This document shows positions 1 through 12,804 of a stretch of 64,000 nucleotides of DNA, in pieces. Position 1 is the first letter of the stretch; every line of letters begins with the position of its first letter. Position numbers and translations under genes: made by a program. A model generated the notes under the pieces. It saw only the letters and a list, made by a program, of their open reading frames with translations, was not told the origin of the DNA and ran no database searches. Source of the DNA: Auanema rhodensis (Eukaryota; Nematoda; Chromadorea; Rhabditida; Rhabditidae); contig OZ059895.1 in NCBI GenBank assembly GCA_964057225.1, forward strand, positions 9,052,001 through 9,116,000, in the 5' to 3' direction.

Positions 1-1262
1 CAGAAATTATAAATTTGTATTCTTAATTTCATTATATTACTAGGTTATCAAAAATTAAGAAGCTAAAAAGTATTGAAGTTAAATGGGTTAATATAATAAA
101 CTTGCACTGATAAAAAGAACTAAAATCGACGATTGGCATGTGACCGAATGGGACCATATTATAGTTAAATAACAAATAGCATCACACAAATCATTAGTTA
201 AAATAATAAATATAGAGTCTAAGAATCATAATATATTGCTTAAATCGAATTATGAAAACATTTAATCAATTACAAACAATGTATTAATTAAAATATTAAG
301 CATTAGAGATATTTCTTTTGACAACCAAGATTTTTTTCTATTCTGCTCTGATTTTATCCCATGCATAATATAATAAATAATTAATGTTATATTAATGAAG
401 AATTGCAATTTAGCTTATGGAAAATATCTATGTTGTATATTTGATAAAAACTAAATTTTCATTATGAAACAAAATATTAGTAAATACAAATATAAAAATG
501 TAGCTAAAGAGAAATTTAAAAAATTCTATATTTGTCATCATTAATTTCAGAAACCTGTTACAATATTTCAATTCCCTATCTTTTCACTGTACTTCCTGAT
601 AAACCGATTTTCTATGATAAAATATCATCATGTCTTGATAATATTAACAAGACGAGTTTTGAGAAATCTGCAGGAAACAAAAAAAGTACTAATATTATCC
701 GATTCCAAAAAAATGGCATTTTGATTTAGTCAATTCCTATAGCTTTTTCAATCAGAACACTGCAGTAAAGTCCGAAAAATTCAAGAACAAATTGAGAACA
801 ATGCTACTTTTTTTAATTGGAGTTCTTCAGCAAGAGTGTTGTTAAATTGAAAATATTACTGATACAATCAAAATACACCATCACATAAAGGTATATATCA
901 AAGATCACAGAGCCTAAAGAGGTTCACAAATTACTTATCCCTGTCCCTAGTTACCCAAGTTTTGAAAGTTACCTTAATTGAATTTTACCGATCTCAATGA
1001 ACTTCGTATCACTTTCATCATTATCATTCTTCAATCTCTCGTTTCTATCCCTTGATAGAATTTCACTTCTATCCTGCTATTTTTGGTCCATCGATGCACT
1101 TTCGCAATACCCGCTAAATAAAACTAATGATTTTCCATAAGAAGGATCACTTCTTATCCTCAACCCAGTTGGCATTTAGTGTTCGCTGCTTATTTCTTTA
1201 GTGTGTTGTTGTTTTAAAGCTGAGTTCCTTTAATTTAGAAAAGAGTCTCCAGTTCTCTTAAA
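1..1262. other. 5' flank, no gene recognised
   Basis: AT-rich sequence with no convincing exon on either strand. The only longer open frame (532-729, +) has no splice context and AT-driven composition, so I do not call it. The stretch 1190-1262 is probably the 5' leader of the dehydrogenase that starts at 1263; an acceptor-like CTCCAG lies about 12 bases before that ATG. A short stretch at 951-965 resembles the nematode SL1 leader and is discussed in the findings. Confidence 0.5.
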
Positions 1263-3041
1263 ATGATTATCAAGAAAAGCTTCAACGAGTCAGAAGAAAT
1301 CGTAGTATCCAAAAAAGAAGTTAGTGTCTCAAAAGTTATATTTCATGTTTATTTCACATTTGATGATTCTTAATATTCCTTTAATAACTTTTAATAAAAA
1401 TTTTCTTTTTCAGAAATATAAGAGATTTTTTATATTTCGGACTTTGTTTTATAATATCATATGTTTTCCAGTTGAGACGATTTGTCCTTGATTGCTTGCG
1501 AAAAGTAAAATGTTCCGATGATCATGCTCAGCAATTAGCAGATATTCTTATTTGTTCTGATTACAGGTTTGCTTCTTTTCATTTCTCTCATTCAACATTT
1601 AAATAGGGGCCATTATTCCCACGGTTTGAATAGACTTCATATATATGTTCGGGATTTGGCAGAGAGATCAACTGATCCAGAAGGTAGATAAATCATAAAT
1701 TATATTTTTGAGCTATAACATACAGCATGAACTAATGATTCGTAGTCTAGAAACTGTTTGATTTTTCAGGTGAACCTCAAATAATAAAAGAAAAATCGTC
1801 CACTGCTTGGGTGGATGGTAAAAATCTTCTAGGACCGGTAGTGGGAAATTATTGCATTCGTCTTGCTGTACAAAAGGTTACTAAGTTCATTTTCATTCTT
1901 AATTGAGACATCTTTAGGCTCGAGAACATGGGATTGGATGGGTTGTTGCTCGTAATTCGAATCATTTTGGTATTGCTGGATGGTATGCCGAATACGCCAT
2001 GAAGCATGGGATGATCGTTTGTTTAGTTAATGTTTCCATTTATGAATTGTTGTTTATAGGGAATGGCGTTTACTAATACTTCTCCCTGTGTTTTCCCAAC
2101 AGGATCAGCTGAAAAAAGTCTAGGATCTAACCCTATTTGCATGGCTGCTCCCGCAAAAGATGGAGATAGTTTTTTTCTTGACATGGCATCAACAACTGTA
2201 GCATATGGCAAGGTATACGCATATTCTTTAACAATAGTTTATAATTTCTTTTCAGATTGAAGTAGTTGATAGACGTGGTGGAAAAAGAATACCTCCTGGT
2301 TGGGGAGCTGATGACAGAGGTGTGGAAACCTATGATCCAAAAGAAGTGTTGAATGGGGGGGGACTTCAACCACTCGGGGGACAAGAGAGCACTGGTAAAC
2401 AATGTAGACTCTTCATAATTATATAATAAAATTATAGGTGGGTATAAAGGCACTGGCCTATGCATGATGGTAGAAATACTGTGTGGCATCTTAGCTGGAT
2501 CTGCTTTCGGTAAAAATATTCGCCAATGGCAAACAACTGAAACAAATGCTGATTTGGTATATGAAACGGTTCTGAACAATTTTTAATATGTGCTTGATTA
2601 TTCAGGGTCAATGCTTTGTTGCTGTGGATCCAGAATGTTTTGCACCTGGTTTTGCTGAAAGACTGCAAATGTTCCTGGATGAAACGAGAAATCTTTCGCC
2701 AGTAAGTTCTATTAATATTTGGTTCAAAACATTACTAATAGAACAAGTTTCATTGAAAAGAATTATATTTCTTTGAATTACCGTATTGCTCTTCAGAAAA
2801 CGCCTAATGAGCCAATAAAAGTCGCAGGTGATCCCGAGAGAGCTCATATGTTCATGTGTGATGATTTGGATGGCATAGTATACAAAAAGAGTCAATTAGA
2901 GCATTTGGTTGGAATATGATGCGCTTATTTAATAATTATAACCCTATTCAGGAAAAGCTATCAGCAAATCTAGGCGTCCCAATGTTCAAGACCAAAAAGA
3001 TACCGGAAAATGTTGATTCAATTTGTCAAAAAAATGTATAA
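1263..3041 (+). CDS. Malate/L-lactate dehydrogenase family protein (Ldh_2)
   Basis: NAD(P)-dependent 2-hydroxyacid oxidoreductase of the Ldh_2 (malate/L-lactate/ureidoglycolate dehydrogenase) family, probably cytosolic. I can trace eleven exons with short introns: 1263-1319, 1472-1566, 1607-1683, 1770-1876, 1918-2016, 2060-2212, 2256-2394, 2438-2556, 2606-2701, 2797-2907 and 2952-3041. The frame is kept across every junction. Family landmarks are the N-terminal segment [21 protein letters not shown] (its H-S-H-G motif belongs to the active site), then [13 protein letters not shown], then a GYKGTGL...MVEIL block, and near the C-terminus the [10 protein letters not shown] and PGDPERA-like segment (here [11 protein letters not shown]). 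The assembled length (about 375 residues) suits the family. Substrate cannot be decided from sequence; malate, lactate or sulfolactate are all known in the family. The start is the first ATG that gives the family N-terminus. Confidence 0.9.
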
Positions 3042-3409
3042 ACTTTGAATTGCGAACAAATAACTTTATTGGCAACGAGTGAAAAGGATCTATAAGGAAA
3101 TCGCATTTTCCAACTATAGTGTAGAACAGCAGAAAGAACTTGTTAGCTGAAGAACGTGTAGAACGAAATACGAGTCAGAAAAAGAATACTAAATGATCTA
3201 ATCATGTTGTGAACACATGCAATCCTACAAATGATATATGATGCGATTAAAATGAAGTAATATCCTAATTGAAAGATACCGGTGAAATAGTGAACATAGC
3301 TTCTTGATAGCAACCGTATAAAACTCATGGAAAGTGGAGAAAGAGAAGTATGCTATATCAAAATCAGGATGCACAAGGTACAATGAAAGAAAATTAAAAA
3401 ATCACGTAA
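3042..3409. other. Convergent 3' ends, no gene
   Basis: Intergenic stretch between the stop of the dehydrogenase (+) and the stop of the TLF gene (-). I see only 3' UTR-like AT-rich sequence. The 61-codon open frame on the minus strand (3143-3328) has no family features or splice context. Confidence 0.5.
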
Positions 3410-5244
3410 TCAGACGACATCTTCAAGATCATCGTCGTAGTCTTCGTCCTCATCACTAAAGTAGACTTTGTTTCCTATCAAGCCTGACGTGCGTGGAGGG
3501 GAATTATTAAAACGCTTGACAGGGGGTTGTCTAAAGTTTTCAAACATTAAAATAATTATTTGATATATTAGTATTACCTCGGCACACTCGGAGCTATTCG
3601 TTTTCGAACACTTTTCACTGGCTGATTCTCTCTATGTCTCATTGCACAACGGAATTGTCTGACGATTGGATATATGTTTTCTATAGCCTGCATTACATCA
3701 GCTTCTGAGGATGCTAAAAAATATAAAACATTATTATTGTGTCGCAATTTTCCAATCTCATTGTTTTTAACACTTTAAAACAGCAAGCCCGTTGATTGCA
3801 TTTAATTTAGGCAAAGCATAAAATCACTTAGATAAACACTTTCTCGTAATGAGGAACACGATGCCGCGAATATTATCAATAAGAAATTAACTTACCACCA
3901 GTAACAGTAATACTTCCAGTAGTATGGATTCTCAAAGTAGCTTTGGGTTTTTCTGACCTCCAAACTAAACCAACTGATAACTCAGGTTCATATTGTGATT
4001 GAGCAGGATATTTTTGTGCAACCTAAAACTATTTGTTGAGGAGCACATCATAATAAGTAAACACACCTCTTCAATCTTTATACCAAAAGGCATGCGGCAT
4101 GTAGCTAAGACATTGCAAACCTGAAAAACTCTTGAAATATTAAAAAAAAAATGAAAAAAAAACCTTAAAGTTTCGTATTTTCACAACTTCGTTCACTTTA
4201 TGCATTGCCTTTTGAACTCTTCGAGCTACGGATCTAGATGCTATCATGCAATCAGCTTCGCTAAATTTTCAAGTAATTAAACAATTGTTTGAGAAAACTT
4301 AATATACCTTTTGCATCCAACAATATATACTTTTCCAGAACTATAAATCTTGACATAGCAGTTGGGATTACGCTTTTGCTTCAGTAAAACCTATAAAAAA
4401 ACTACAGTTTAAGATTAAGAAAAAAAACATACTCCACGACCGCGGTCGAAAGTTACATTATTTGTACAAAGCGCAAGTTTTCGCAAATCAATATGTAAAG
4501 GAAGTGTATAATTACATACAACGTTTCGAATCTAATAAGAGCCATGATTATGCACGAATTCTCGTATGTAAAAACCTGAATGTCAATTTCACCATCGTCA
4601 AGACCATCATCAATATCTTCATTAGCGGTTGTAGGCTCATCATTTAACGCAGTATCAGCTTTATTAACAAACTGAAAAACTTCTTGCTATAGATATTTTA
4701 ACGAAAAAAAAAACAAAACCTGTGGTTCAGGCGTTGGTTCGCGTATTGGGACTGCAAGATTAAGACTAGGTGCAGGCTGCATATAACTTACTCCCGCATG
4801 TAGAGGACGAGGCATCACCACTATAACTTTACTTCATAAAATGATTTTTGTATTGTTCAACCTCGTGGTTTTTGAGCTTGATGATGTTGATGTGCCATAG
4901 CTTCATTATGGTACACAACACCGTGATCTGGGCGGACACCAATATGAGTCATTGGCTGATGAACAATTCCTACAAAAATTACGAAGCTTACAACATGATT
5001 GAGATCCCACAAACCTCCTGGGCCATGAGTAGTAGAATTAATTGCCCTAGGTGTTTTAATTGGCGCATTGTTAACAATACTTCTGTAAAATAAAATAAAT
5101 ACACTACTAAAATGCGAAAATATACCTTTGGACAATAGTTCTCTGCTGTTGATGAGGCATCATAACCGTGGGTGAATTTGTAGAATTACCGCCAACTGCT
5201 GTACTTAGATAGCCATGATCATGATCATAAGCGGAAAGACTCAT
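3410..5244 (-). CDS. TBPL1: TBP-like factor (TLF / TRF2 / TBPL1)
   Basis: Core-promoter transcription factor paralogous to TATA-binding protein, restricted to animals and acting at many TATA-less promoters. The spliced product has a Gln/His-rich, low-complexity N-terminal region (from 5244; includes MPHQQQRTIVQ and HQHHQAQKP), an acidic linker with DIDDGLDDGEIDIQ, then the two-lobed TBP saddle. Lobe 1 runs from IRNVVCNYTLPLHIDLRKLA through YSSGKVYIVGCKSEAD. Lobe 2 runs from FKVCNVLATCRMPFGIKIEE through YEPELSVGLVWR to TTGSITVTGASSEAD and IENIYPIV. The sequence CNMPF/CRMPF and YEPEL are TLF-like rather than TBP-like, and the TATA-intercalating phenylalanines of TBP are not all present. After the saddle comes a basic stretch (KSVRKR) and a strongly acidic tail ending DEDEDYDDDLEDVV. 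The start chosen is the first ATG after an acceptor-like TTTTAG; a longer N-terminus is possible. Confidence 0.88.
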
Positions 5245-5719
5245 ATTTTGTTCTTCATTAAACACCAACTCCTAAAAGACGTTGCAACTATAATAAACAT
5301 ATATAAATATATTAAAATATACGAATGGATTGATAACCCATACTAAAAAAAATAAACAATAAAAGATACAGCCTTATTTCATATTTTGGAAAAAAGAAAA
5401 ACTCGGATTGAATCACCAAAAAACGAATGAGTGTAAACAGTAGTTCTGTCGGAGTCATTCGGATACCCCGCATGAGATGAAAGATTGTAAAGAATGCTAG
5501 AAATTTTCGAATATACATGGGGTCATGTCATTACAGAACAATACTCCAAAAATATAATACATCTACAAAAAAAATAAACATGAAACAAATTCAGTAGTAG
5601 GATATTGCTTACAAAATTTTTGACTGATTGTAACAGCTACATATTTGAGAATTCGAATCTACTTCAAAATGAGATGAAATCTGCACGTGAATGACAAAAG
5701 CGAAATGAATAATTATAAT
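5245..5719. other. TLF/UBE2Q spacer
   Basis: Spacer between two minus-strand genes (UBE2Q upstream, TLF downstream). The open frame at 5312-5518 has no recognisable features. This probably contains the 3' UTR of UBE2Q and the promoter or trans-splice region of TLF. Confidence 0.4.
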
Positions 5720-7198
5720 TTAGCCTTCCTGTTTGGGAGGTGTATACCATCCAGATTTTTGGTGAATCTGTACAAGACTTTTAAAGGACTGTTGGGCACG
5801 AGCTAATGAATAGGTCCCCTGAAAGAAGTAAATTGAGCAAACTATAAAAGTATCAAGAAAAACTTACCTTTCCATCGAATTGAATTCGGGCCTTCCCTTT
5901 TACTAATGTTGCAGCAATTTGTAATACAACAGATTCTACGGAATAGGCTGAAGACCACCCTTGCTTGGTTAGAAGCTCCATGCATATAGCTCCTCCCCCT
6001 AACACAAACCCATTTTGAACCTTAAAAATTATATTATTTAAGAAGATTAATCATATGTACCGGTGGTGATACAAGTCTAACAAACGGAGGCTCCATGGGG
6101 AAATTTTCATTGAATACAAAGTGAAAAATAATATGATCTTGTTTTTTTTCCTGTGCGAGAGTTGCAAGATCAGATGCTAATGGACTATCAGAATCCACCT
6201 GTAAGTTCCATTTATTGTTCCATGATGTTAACAAAAAAAATTACCTTATACAGTTTGACCCACCACTCGTACAAGTTAGTATCATTTAAAAGTTCAATAG
6301 TATACACACCTTCAAAAAAGAACTTTAAAAATAAACAAAACAGAAAATATAACCATTCTTATAATGCGAACTGCGATAAATATCTCGGATTTCTTTCATT
6401 AATCGATCAGTTGCGGTAACTGAGCCTTGTACCTAAAAGAATTCTATTCGTATTGTCAAATAAACTGTTAAATACCGATCCTGATAAATGCTGCTGCCGA
6501 TTAACTTTACTGATCCTATTTAAAACTTGAATACCTTCTGGAGCAACATCTTCATCACCAGCTGCAGTTACAGTATCATCAGCCATTTCCACAACCTTTT
6601 AAAATTATTTGTAATCATTGTACAACAATTGTCTCACATCATCCACATTAATTTGGTCATCATCACTATCCACGTCACTCCCTTGACCTTCATCTCTATC
6701 CAGCTCTTTACGGGGAACAAGCCTAATAATTTCACTAGGCACCGTGAGTTCAAATTGAGTACATAACTCAAGAAGAAGTCTATGAATCTAAACTTATATA
6801 TTCAATATAGAAAGTCAGGTTTACGATCCAATTACCTGAAACAGTATTGTTGTCGGTTCAGTAGTTTCGGTCAGCTTTTCTAACGTAGCTCCAACTACAG
6901 GATGATCTGATTCACTAAACCAAATAGGTGGCTGTCTCGGATAATTTTCCTGGAAACGGAAAAGTAACTAGAGAACTTTGTCAAAAAACACCTGTATGTT
7001 GGCATTGATAATGATAGATTTTCCTGTATTGTCTATGAATTTGACTGAAATTTCATCCACAGAAGCTACGAGAACCTAAAATTACTCCTGATATTGAACT
7101 CCTATTTATGTATTTATTACCTGAAGCCGCTCATGACTTTTTGGGAATAAGCTTTCTAACACGGCAATATCTTCCTTCAATTTTCTCAAACAAGCCAT
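5720..7198 (-). CDS. UBE2Q2: Ubiquitin-conjugating enzyme E2 Q family
   Basis: E2 ubiquitin-conjugating enzyme with the long N-terminal extension of the UBE2Q1/UBE2Q2 family. The N-terminal RWD-like part begins [20 protein letters not shown] and includes [12 protein letters not shown] strongly acidic linker (DVDSDDD...VDDVVEMADD) follows, then the conserved entry to the catalytic domain ([12 protein letters not shown]), [15 protein letters not shown], the [14 protein letters not shown] segment, and the active-site block [20 protein letters not shown]. The Cys in that block is the thioester residue. The C-terminus [10 protein letters not shown] matches the family's conserved end. Compared with canonical E2s, HPN is absent, as is usual for UBE2Q. 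About eight short introns. The ATG at 7198 follows an acceptor-like TTTTAG by about 24 bases. The paralog (Q1 or Q2) cannot be decided; invertebrates normally have one. Confidence 0.9.
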
Positions 7199-8527
7199 CC
7201 CAAAGTCGGCACCACGGCCTAAAATCAATTGTATTTCCAAATAATCAATCATTTGAAATCGTAAATCCATGTACTGCTTAAGCATGTGTATGCAATATAT
7301 AAAGATTATGAAATCAATTAATTAAATTTTTACGAAAAATAAACAATTTAAAAATATAAATATCTTTTAATAAGAAACAATGTTCAATAAAAAAAAACTT
7401 CTAAAATAATACGCAAATCGTTATATAGAGCAAAAAGTTAACGACAAGTAAAAACTTATGATCAGCTGACCGACTTCAAGCCGCTAAGCAAAGTTCAGAG
7501 ACATCCTGGCTGCTAAACAAAGATATGGAATAAGGTAAACATAAAGCATCATAAAGGTAATAAAAAAAACTATGAATGTAAGAGAACTGTCAGCAGTATT
7601 CTCAATCATTGAAGTCTGTAAAATCTAAAATGCTGAATAAGCATTACAAAATCAAAAATATAAATAGTATTAACAAATGAAATTAGACAGTCAACATTAG
7701 ACAAAAAATAGTCAATAGACACAACAAAAACACCGTAAGAAAAAAACACAAAGAATCAATGCATAAATCATAATGTGACACATTTTATTCCAATGAAACG
7801 ATATGCCCCACATCTAGTAAACATGTATTTTATTGATGCATCTCGGTTTTCAGTGTTTTATGCAATCTAGTGAATTTCTAGCTTGAATCAATGCTTTGTT
7901 TGCATGCTAATGCTTCTATGATGTTATACGTATATATATACATATATATATTCATATATATAAACGCATAATAGTATATGTATGTGTAAATCTATTAAAT
8001 ATATATACATTGATATATTTATATATAGATGGATAGAGCGGTAAGTAGATAGGTAGATAGGTAGATAGTTTGGCAAGTTAGATGTATATAATACATATAG
8101 GTAATATATATTATAGCACCATACCTTTCCTCACACATACATTGAAAACCTGGTATAGATTGAGGGTGAGTGCTAATCGAGGACAGAATTTTGAGATCGT
8201 GGCGAGACCATTTTGTACGATCCTAATGACAGACCTTTAAATGCGCCAATACAGAGTACTTGATCATAAAATTAAAATACATTGATCAAGATTTGCATAA
8301 TTTTAGAGTTATATATGTATATTAAATACATTCGGATATAGTAATATTCTACATTAGTTCGATTGAGTTACTAACTGTCCTTTACGACCAAACGACAAGA
8401 GAACGAAAACTACCCTTTGCCATGATTGTTACTGTTACATTAGTATCTTTTACTTTTTGGTACTAGCCATTTGTTTAGAAAACAACAAGAATAATTTTAA
8501 ACAATGTTTATTCAACAACAGTAACAA
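7199..8527. other. Gene-poor AT-rich intergenic region
   Basis: About 1.3 kb without a recognisable exon. It contains runs of A/T, a TA/CA-rich low-complexity block at roughly 7925-8035, and a short (TAGG/TAGA) tetranucleotide tract at about 8040-8070. It holds the promoter side of UBE2Q and the 3' side of RPS15. No RNA gene was recognised. Confidence 0.5.
7925..8075. repeat. TA/CA-rich and TAGG/TAGA simple repeats
   Basis: Alternating TATATA/CATATA steps followed by imperfect TAGATAGG units between 8040 and 8070. Low-complexity DNA, typical of unconstrained spacer; no element boundaries or inverted termini seen. Confidence 0.7.
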
Positions 8528-9186
<659 letters not shown>

Positions 9187-9603
9187 GATTAACCCTAGAA
9201 AATATTAAAAATCAGACTAACTGTATCAAGTATACGAATAGCAACTAAAAACCAGCGAAAAAATCTCTAATCAAAACAGTGTTAGACGGCAAAACAGCAG
9301 AGCTTTAAGAGAATTGTAATAATCAAAATCCGCATAGTACCGAACTAATTTAAATTATTTAAACCACAAAAAATCGAAAACAAAAATTAACAGAAGATGT
9401 AGAAAAACCCCCCATTTAACTCCAATCTTGCTGCTGCGTATCGACGACCATTCACAGCTGATGCGCAGTTTCTCTCTGCCCAGGCTATATATTGGCAAAT
9501 TGCCAAGATCTGAATTTTGTGCAGAACTTTTGTTAGCTAATTTCGTATATATTTTTATATACATATATTCCATGAAGCAAATTTATTATATGGTCGGGTA
9601 AAA
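9187..9603. promoter_or_regulatory. Divergent promoter region, RPS15 / phospholipase-like
   Basis: Spacer of about 415 bp between two divergently transcribed genes (RPS15 on minus, phospholipase-B-like on plus). No protein-coding exon is supported; the minus frame at 9355-9573 has no features. The divergent layout implies both promoters lie here. I cannot identify specific factor sites. Confidence 0.4.
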
Positions 9604-11850
9604 ATGCGACGATATCTAGCAATTTTTTTGTTATGCATGCTGCTTGTTCGAAATGTGTTGCCCGGTCCACTAAATGGTGTTTCAAGAGACCTTTCCAGCG
9701 TTCCCGGTTAGTGCCTTGTGTTGATTTTTCTTCCCTTAATTTTTCTTTAAAATTTAACCAATTCTTGATATTTAAATAAATAAAAAAAAATATATAATAC
9801 TTTCGAGACTTAAATAACTAGGTTCAGATCGGGGAAACGACTCATCTACTCCTAAGTCTAATGAAATACCAATAAACAAACTCGATGAGTTGGATGATAG
9901 TAATGAGGATGAAGAGGATGAGGGTTCTATAGAGATGGATGAGTTTGAAGGGTACCGCAACTTCTGAAAATAAAAACGAAATATGTTATACGGTTTCAGT
10001 GATGCGGATAGGGACACATTTTTCGATGAAGCCTTAGGAGTAAAACAATCGCCATCTTTAATTGAAAGCTCCTTTAAAAACAAGTAAATTTAATATAAAT
10101 AGTATAAGTAGTTGAGATTTAAATTATTTAAGAAAAACATTTTCATGCCCCAAAATCAAATCTGATTTAATAACAGGGACCTCGATCGGAGATCTTAGCC
10201 CTGAAGATATAACTATTATAGCTGCCATGGGCGACGCATTATCTGTAAAACATTTTTATTATAACACATGAAACAATATTCCAAATCTAGACGGGAATCG
10301 GCTTATGGCCCAGAACTAATATAGAATTTCGTGGTGCTGCGTTCAGCATAGGAGGAGATGCAACAATTGATGGCCTAGTCACCGTTCCAAGTAATTTTTA
10401 CTCAAGAATACAGTGCTATAAAAATTTTAAGATATTCTTCGAGAATTCAGCCCTTTGCTACATGGCGTTTCTCACGGAATGGGATCAAATGATCAACTAC
10501 CGGAGCATCAGTTGAATTTAGCCGAGAGCGGTGCTTCTAGTACAGATCTTGTTGAACAGGCTAGTAGTAACGTTAAATCTCAGTTCAATTCGGGTAAACA
10601 TTTAAGGCTGAGGAATTAGTGAGAAGACTAAGTGTACTCCGAGAAGTGAATTATCTCAATGAGTGGGTAATGATAATAATTACAATTGGAACAGAAGATG
10701 TAAAATATAACATGCTATGAGTGTTTTAGTCGTATTTCTAGGTGTGTTTGAGATGTAGTGGTGCTAACTTTAATGCAATAGCTGAAGCCATTGATACATT
10801 GAAAAGTGGAATTCCTAAAGCATTTGTTGTTCTACTTGGTCCATTACATGTTGCTTCAATGCATTCTCAGAATGAGAATTGGCTCAGGTCTGCATTGTTT
10901 TCCTTTTACAACAAAAATATATCAAAATATATAGCAAACGGTGTCCATGTCTCATTGGAAACAACAAAATGGAAGAGTTAGCACGCAATTGGACATCTGT
11001 ATTCTACGACATTCAAAATTATGTCGATAATAACGAGCTTAAGGCAATTATCAAATATTATTCAACTTCGATGAGAAAAAAAATTTCAGAGCCCCACATT
11101 TGGAGTTGTAGCTATTCCCTCGTTAACTATTACTTCCCGCTTCCCTGAAGGCTTATTTCTTATGAAAAAGCCATTGCTTAGCAGAAGAGGTCATATGTAT
11201 GCTACTAAATGGTTATGGAATAGGCTTATTGCTGGAAGCTCGTATAATTTATCCTCTGCCATTCTTTCTCGGGATACTTATTTCTGTCCTTCAACTGTTT
11301 GCTTCTGTGAAAAAATAACCAAATCACCAGTAATGTTATTCAGGGATGCCCCTACTTCCGAACTACAGCTAATATGCACGGATGCCAGCTTCTCAGTAAA
11401 GCTGAATTCCAGGAAGGAAAAGAACTGTATTTAGGACAAAATGGTAAAGTAGTGAAGAAAGTAAGTTTAAAATGAACTCTGGAAATTCTTGTATGTATTT
11501 CTTACAGCCTCGTCGTTCTAAAGAAAGCCTCTATGCTATTGCAATTATAATAATTGGAATAGCTTTCTTCATAGTATTAACTTTAGGAACTGTTTTTTAT
11601 CAGAACAGCAAACAGGTAAAACCAGAAGTTCAATTTGTTTATGCTCTATTTTGTTAAGGGAGATCATGGTCGATTCGATGTAGTTGAGCCATCTACTTTG
11701 AAGTTTGAACAAGCCAAAAAAGAAGAAGAAAGAAATCTTTTAACTCGTCAGAATACTAGAGCTATAAGTAATGAGCCTTTCGCTCGTGCTCTTAGTGTCA
11801 GTAACCGGCGCCTCAACTCAGAGTCAGAAAGAATATCTATGGCTGAATAA
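9604..11850 (+). CDS. Phospholipase B1-like GDSL protein, membrane-anchored, catalytically degenerate
   Basis: Type I membrane protein of the PLB1 branch of GDSL/SGNH hydrolases. Architecture: signal peptide (MRRYLAIFLLCMLLVRNVLP), an acidic Ser/Asp/Glu-rich segment, the SGNH-like domain, one transmembrane helix near the C-terminus (ESLYAIAIIIIGIAFFIVLT at about 11524-11583) and a charged cytoplasmic tail ending ERISMAE. PLB1 landmarks are clear: FSIGGDATIDGLVTVPNIL, LREFSPLLHG, LNLAESGASSTDLVEQA, a C-terminal ALW-like TKWLWNRLIAG, and CPS...CPYFRTTAN. However block I reads GDAL where active enzymes have GDSL, so the nucleophile serine is alanine. The block III GGND position reads GTED. The DxxH region aligns to KKPLLSRRGH, so neither catalytic Asp nor His is in place. 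I therefore infer a pseudoenzyme, perhaps a binding or scaffold protein. About ten exons, all frame-consistent. Confidence 0.82.
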
Positions 11851-12107
11851 CATGTTAGTACATGTGTATATAAGACAAGTGCCTCATTATTAAGCATTTC
11901 ATACGTTTTGTATAGCCTAGCATATCTAGTCCATGTTAATCGTAATCCATATCAAAATTTACCTCACATTTCATTCCTATGCCTTTAATGTATGTGATAT
12001 AATACAATTTGAAGTAGACTTGATTTGATATAGAAATTATACGGCTAATGACTAAACTAATCATTATTGTTTATTCCAACCAAGTTCTACATAACAGAGT
12101 TATCTAA

Positions 12108-12804
12108 TTATCTAGTTCCTCTCTGCTTAGCGGCAGCAACCATTTCGTCTTGGAGAACCTCCATGATTTCGCATCTCTTCTTGGTAACTCCTTCCTTGTC
12201 GAAACTGAAATTTTTAACAAAGAATACAGGGAATACTCAATAAAGAAATACCACAAAGTGGGCTTCTTCCAGTAGTTGTCACGGCATCTCTCCCAATCCC
12301 ATGGAGCAGTTGAGTGACCTATGATAGCAAAATAATTTTCAATAATGAAGAATAATATCACTTCTGTCGAGCCAGATCTCGGATTTTTCGAATGAGTAGT
12401 AGACAACGTAACAGAAAAGTGCAAACCAGATTCCTGTGAGGGCGAAGAGAGGGTAGATCTCGTAGGCATGACCGAGCTTGCGGAGAAGGAATCTGTAATA
12501 ATAATAAAAGTCATAAGAATAACTAAATAAATGGTCAAACCTGGATGGAAGGTCACCGGGCTTTTGAGGATTGGAATACTTCTTATCTCTAGAGACGTCA
12601 CGATCATATTTGAAGAATCCAGGTTGACTGATCTTCAAAGATTGTTCGCCTCCCTTAAAAGATGTTTAAATGAACAAATTAAGCATTACGGATAAAGTAT
12701 TAAAATACCTTGTATAACAAACCGCTTGATGATGCTCTGATGGCCACGAGCTGAGCGAAGCAGCGTCCGGAAACCAACCGAGGGGTCAAGAGAGAAAGAG
12801 ACAT
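12108..12804 (-). CDS. NDUFA4-like (COXFA4) mitochondrial inner-membrane protein
   Basis: Small mitochondrial protein with a predicted targeting N-terminus (MSLSLLTPRLVSGRCFAQLV, rich in Leu/Ser/Arg and without acids), a soluble segment (KISQPGFFKYDRDVSRDKKY), then one membrane span (YEIYPLFALTGIWFALFCYV). This is followed by KSEIWLDRSHSTAPWDWERC, NYWKKPTLWFD and a C-terminal helix ending AAAKQRGTR. The order helix, W-x-DR, PW-x, resembles the NDUFA4/B12D family of respiratory-chain subunits (complex IV-associated), but with longer N- and C-terminal extensions than in vertebrates. The assignment rests on this pattern and is moderate. Four introns of 45-60 bp. The ATG sits two bases after an acceptor-like TTTTCAG. 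Lies downstream of SMG1 on the same strand. Confidence 0.6.

Noticed and set aside
532-729. 65-codon open frame on plus
   Set aside because: No splice context, AT-driven composition and no family features.
2063-2260. Separate small genes inside 2000-2920
   Set aside because: These frames are exons of the dehydrogenase read through into introns, or antisense shadows of them.
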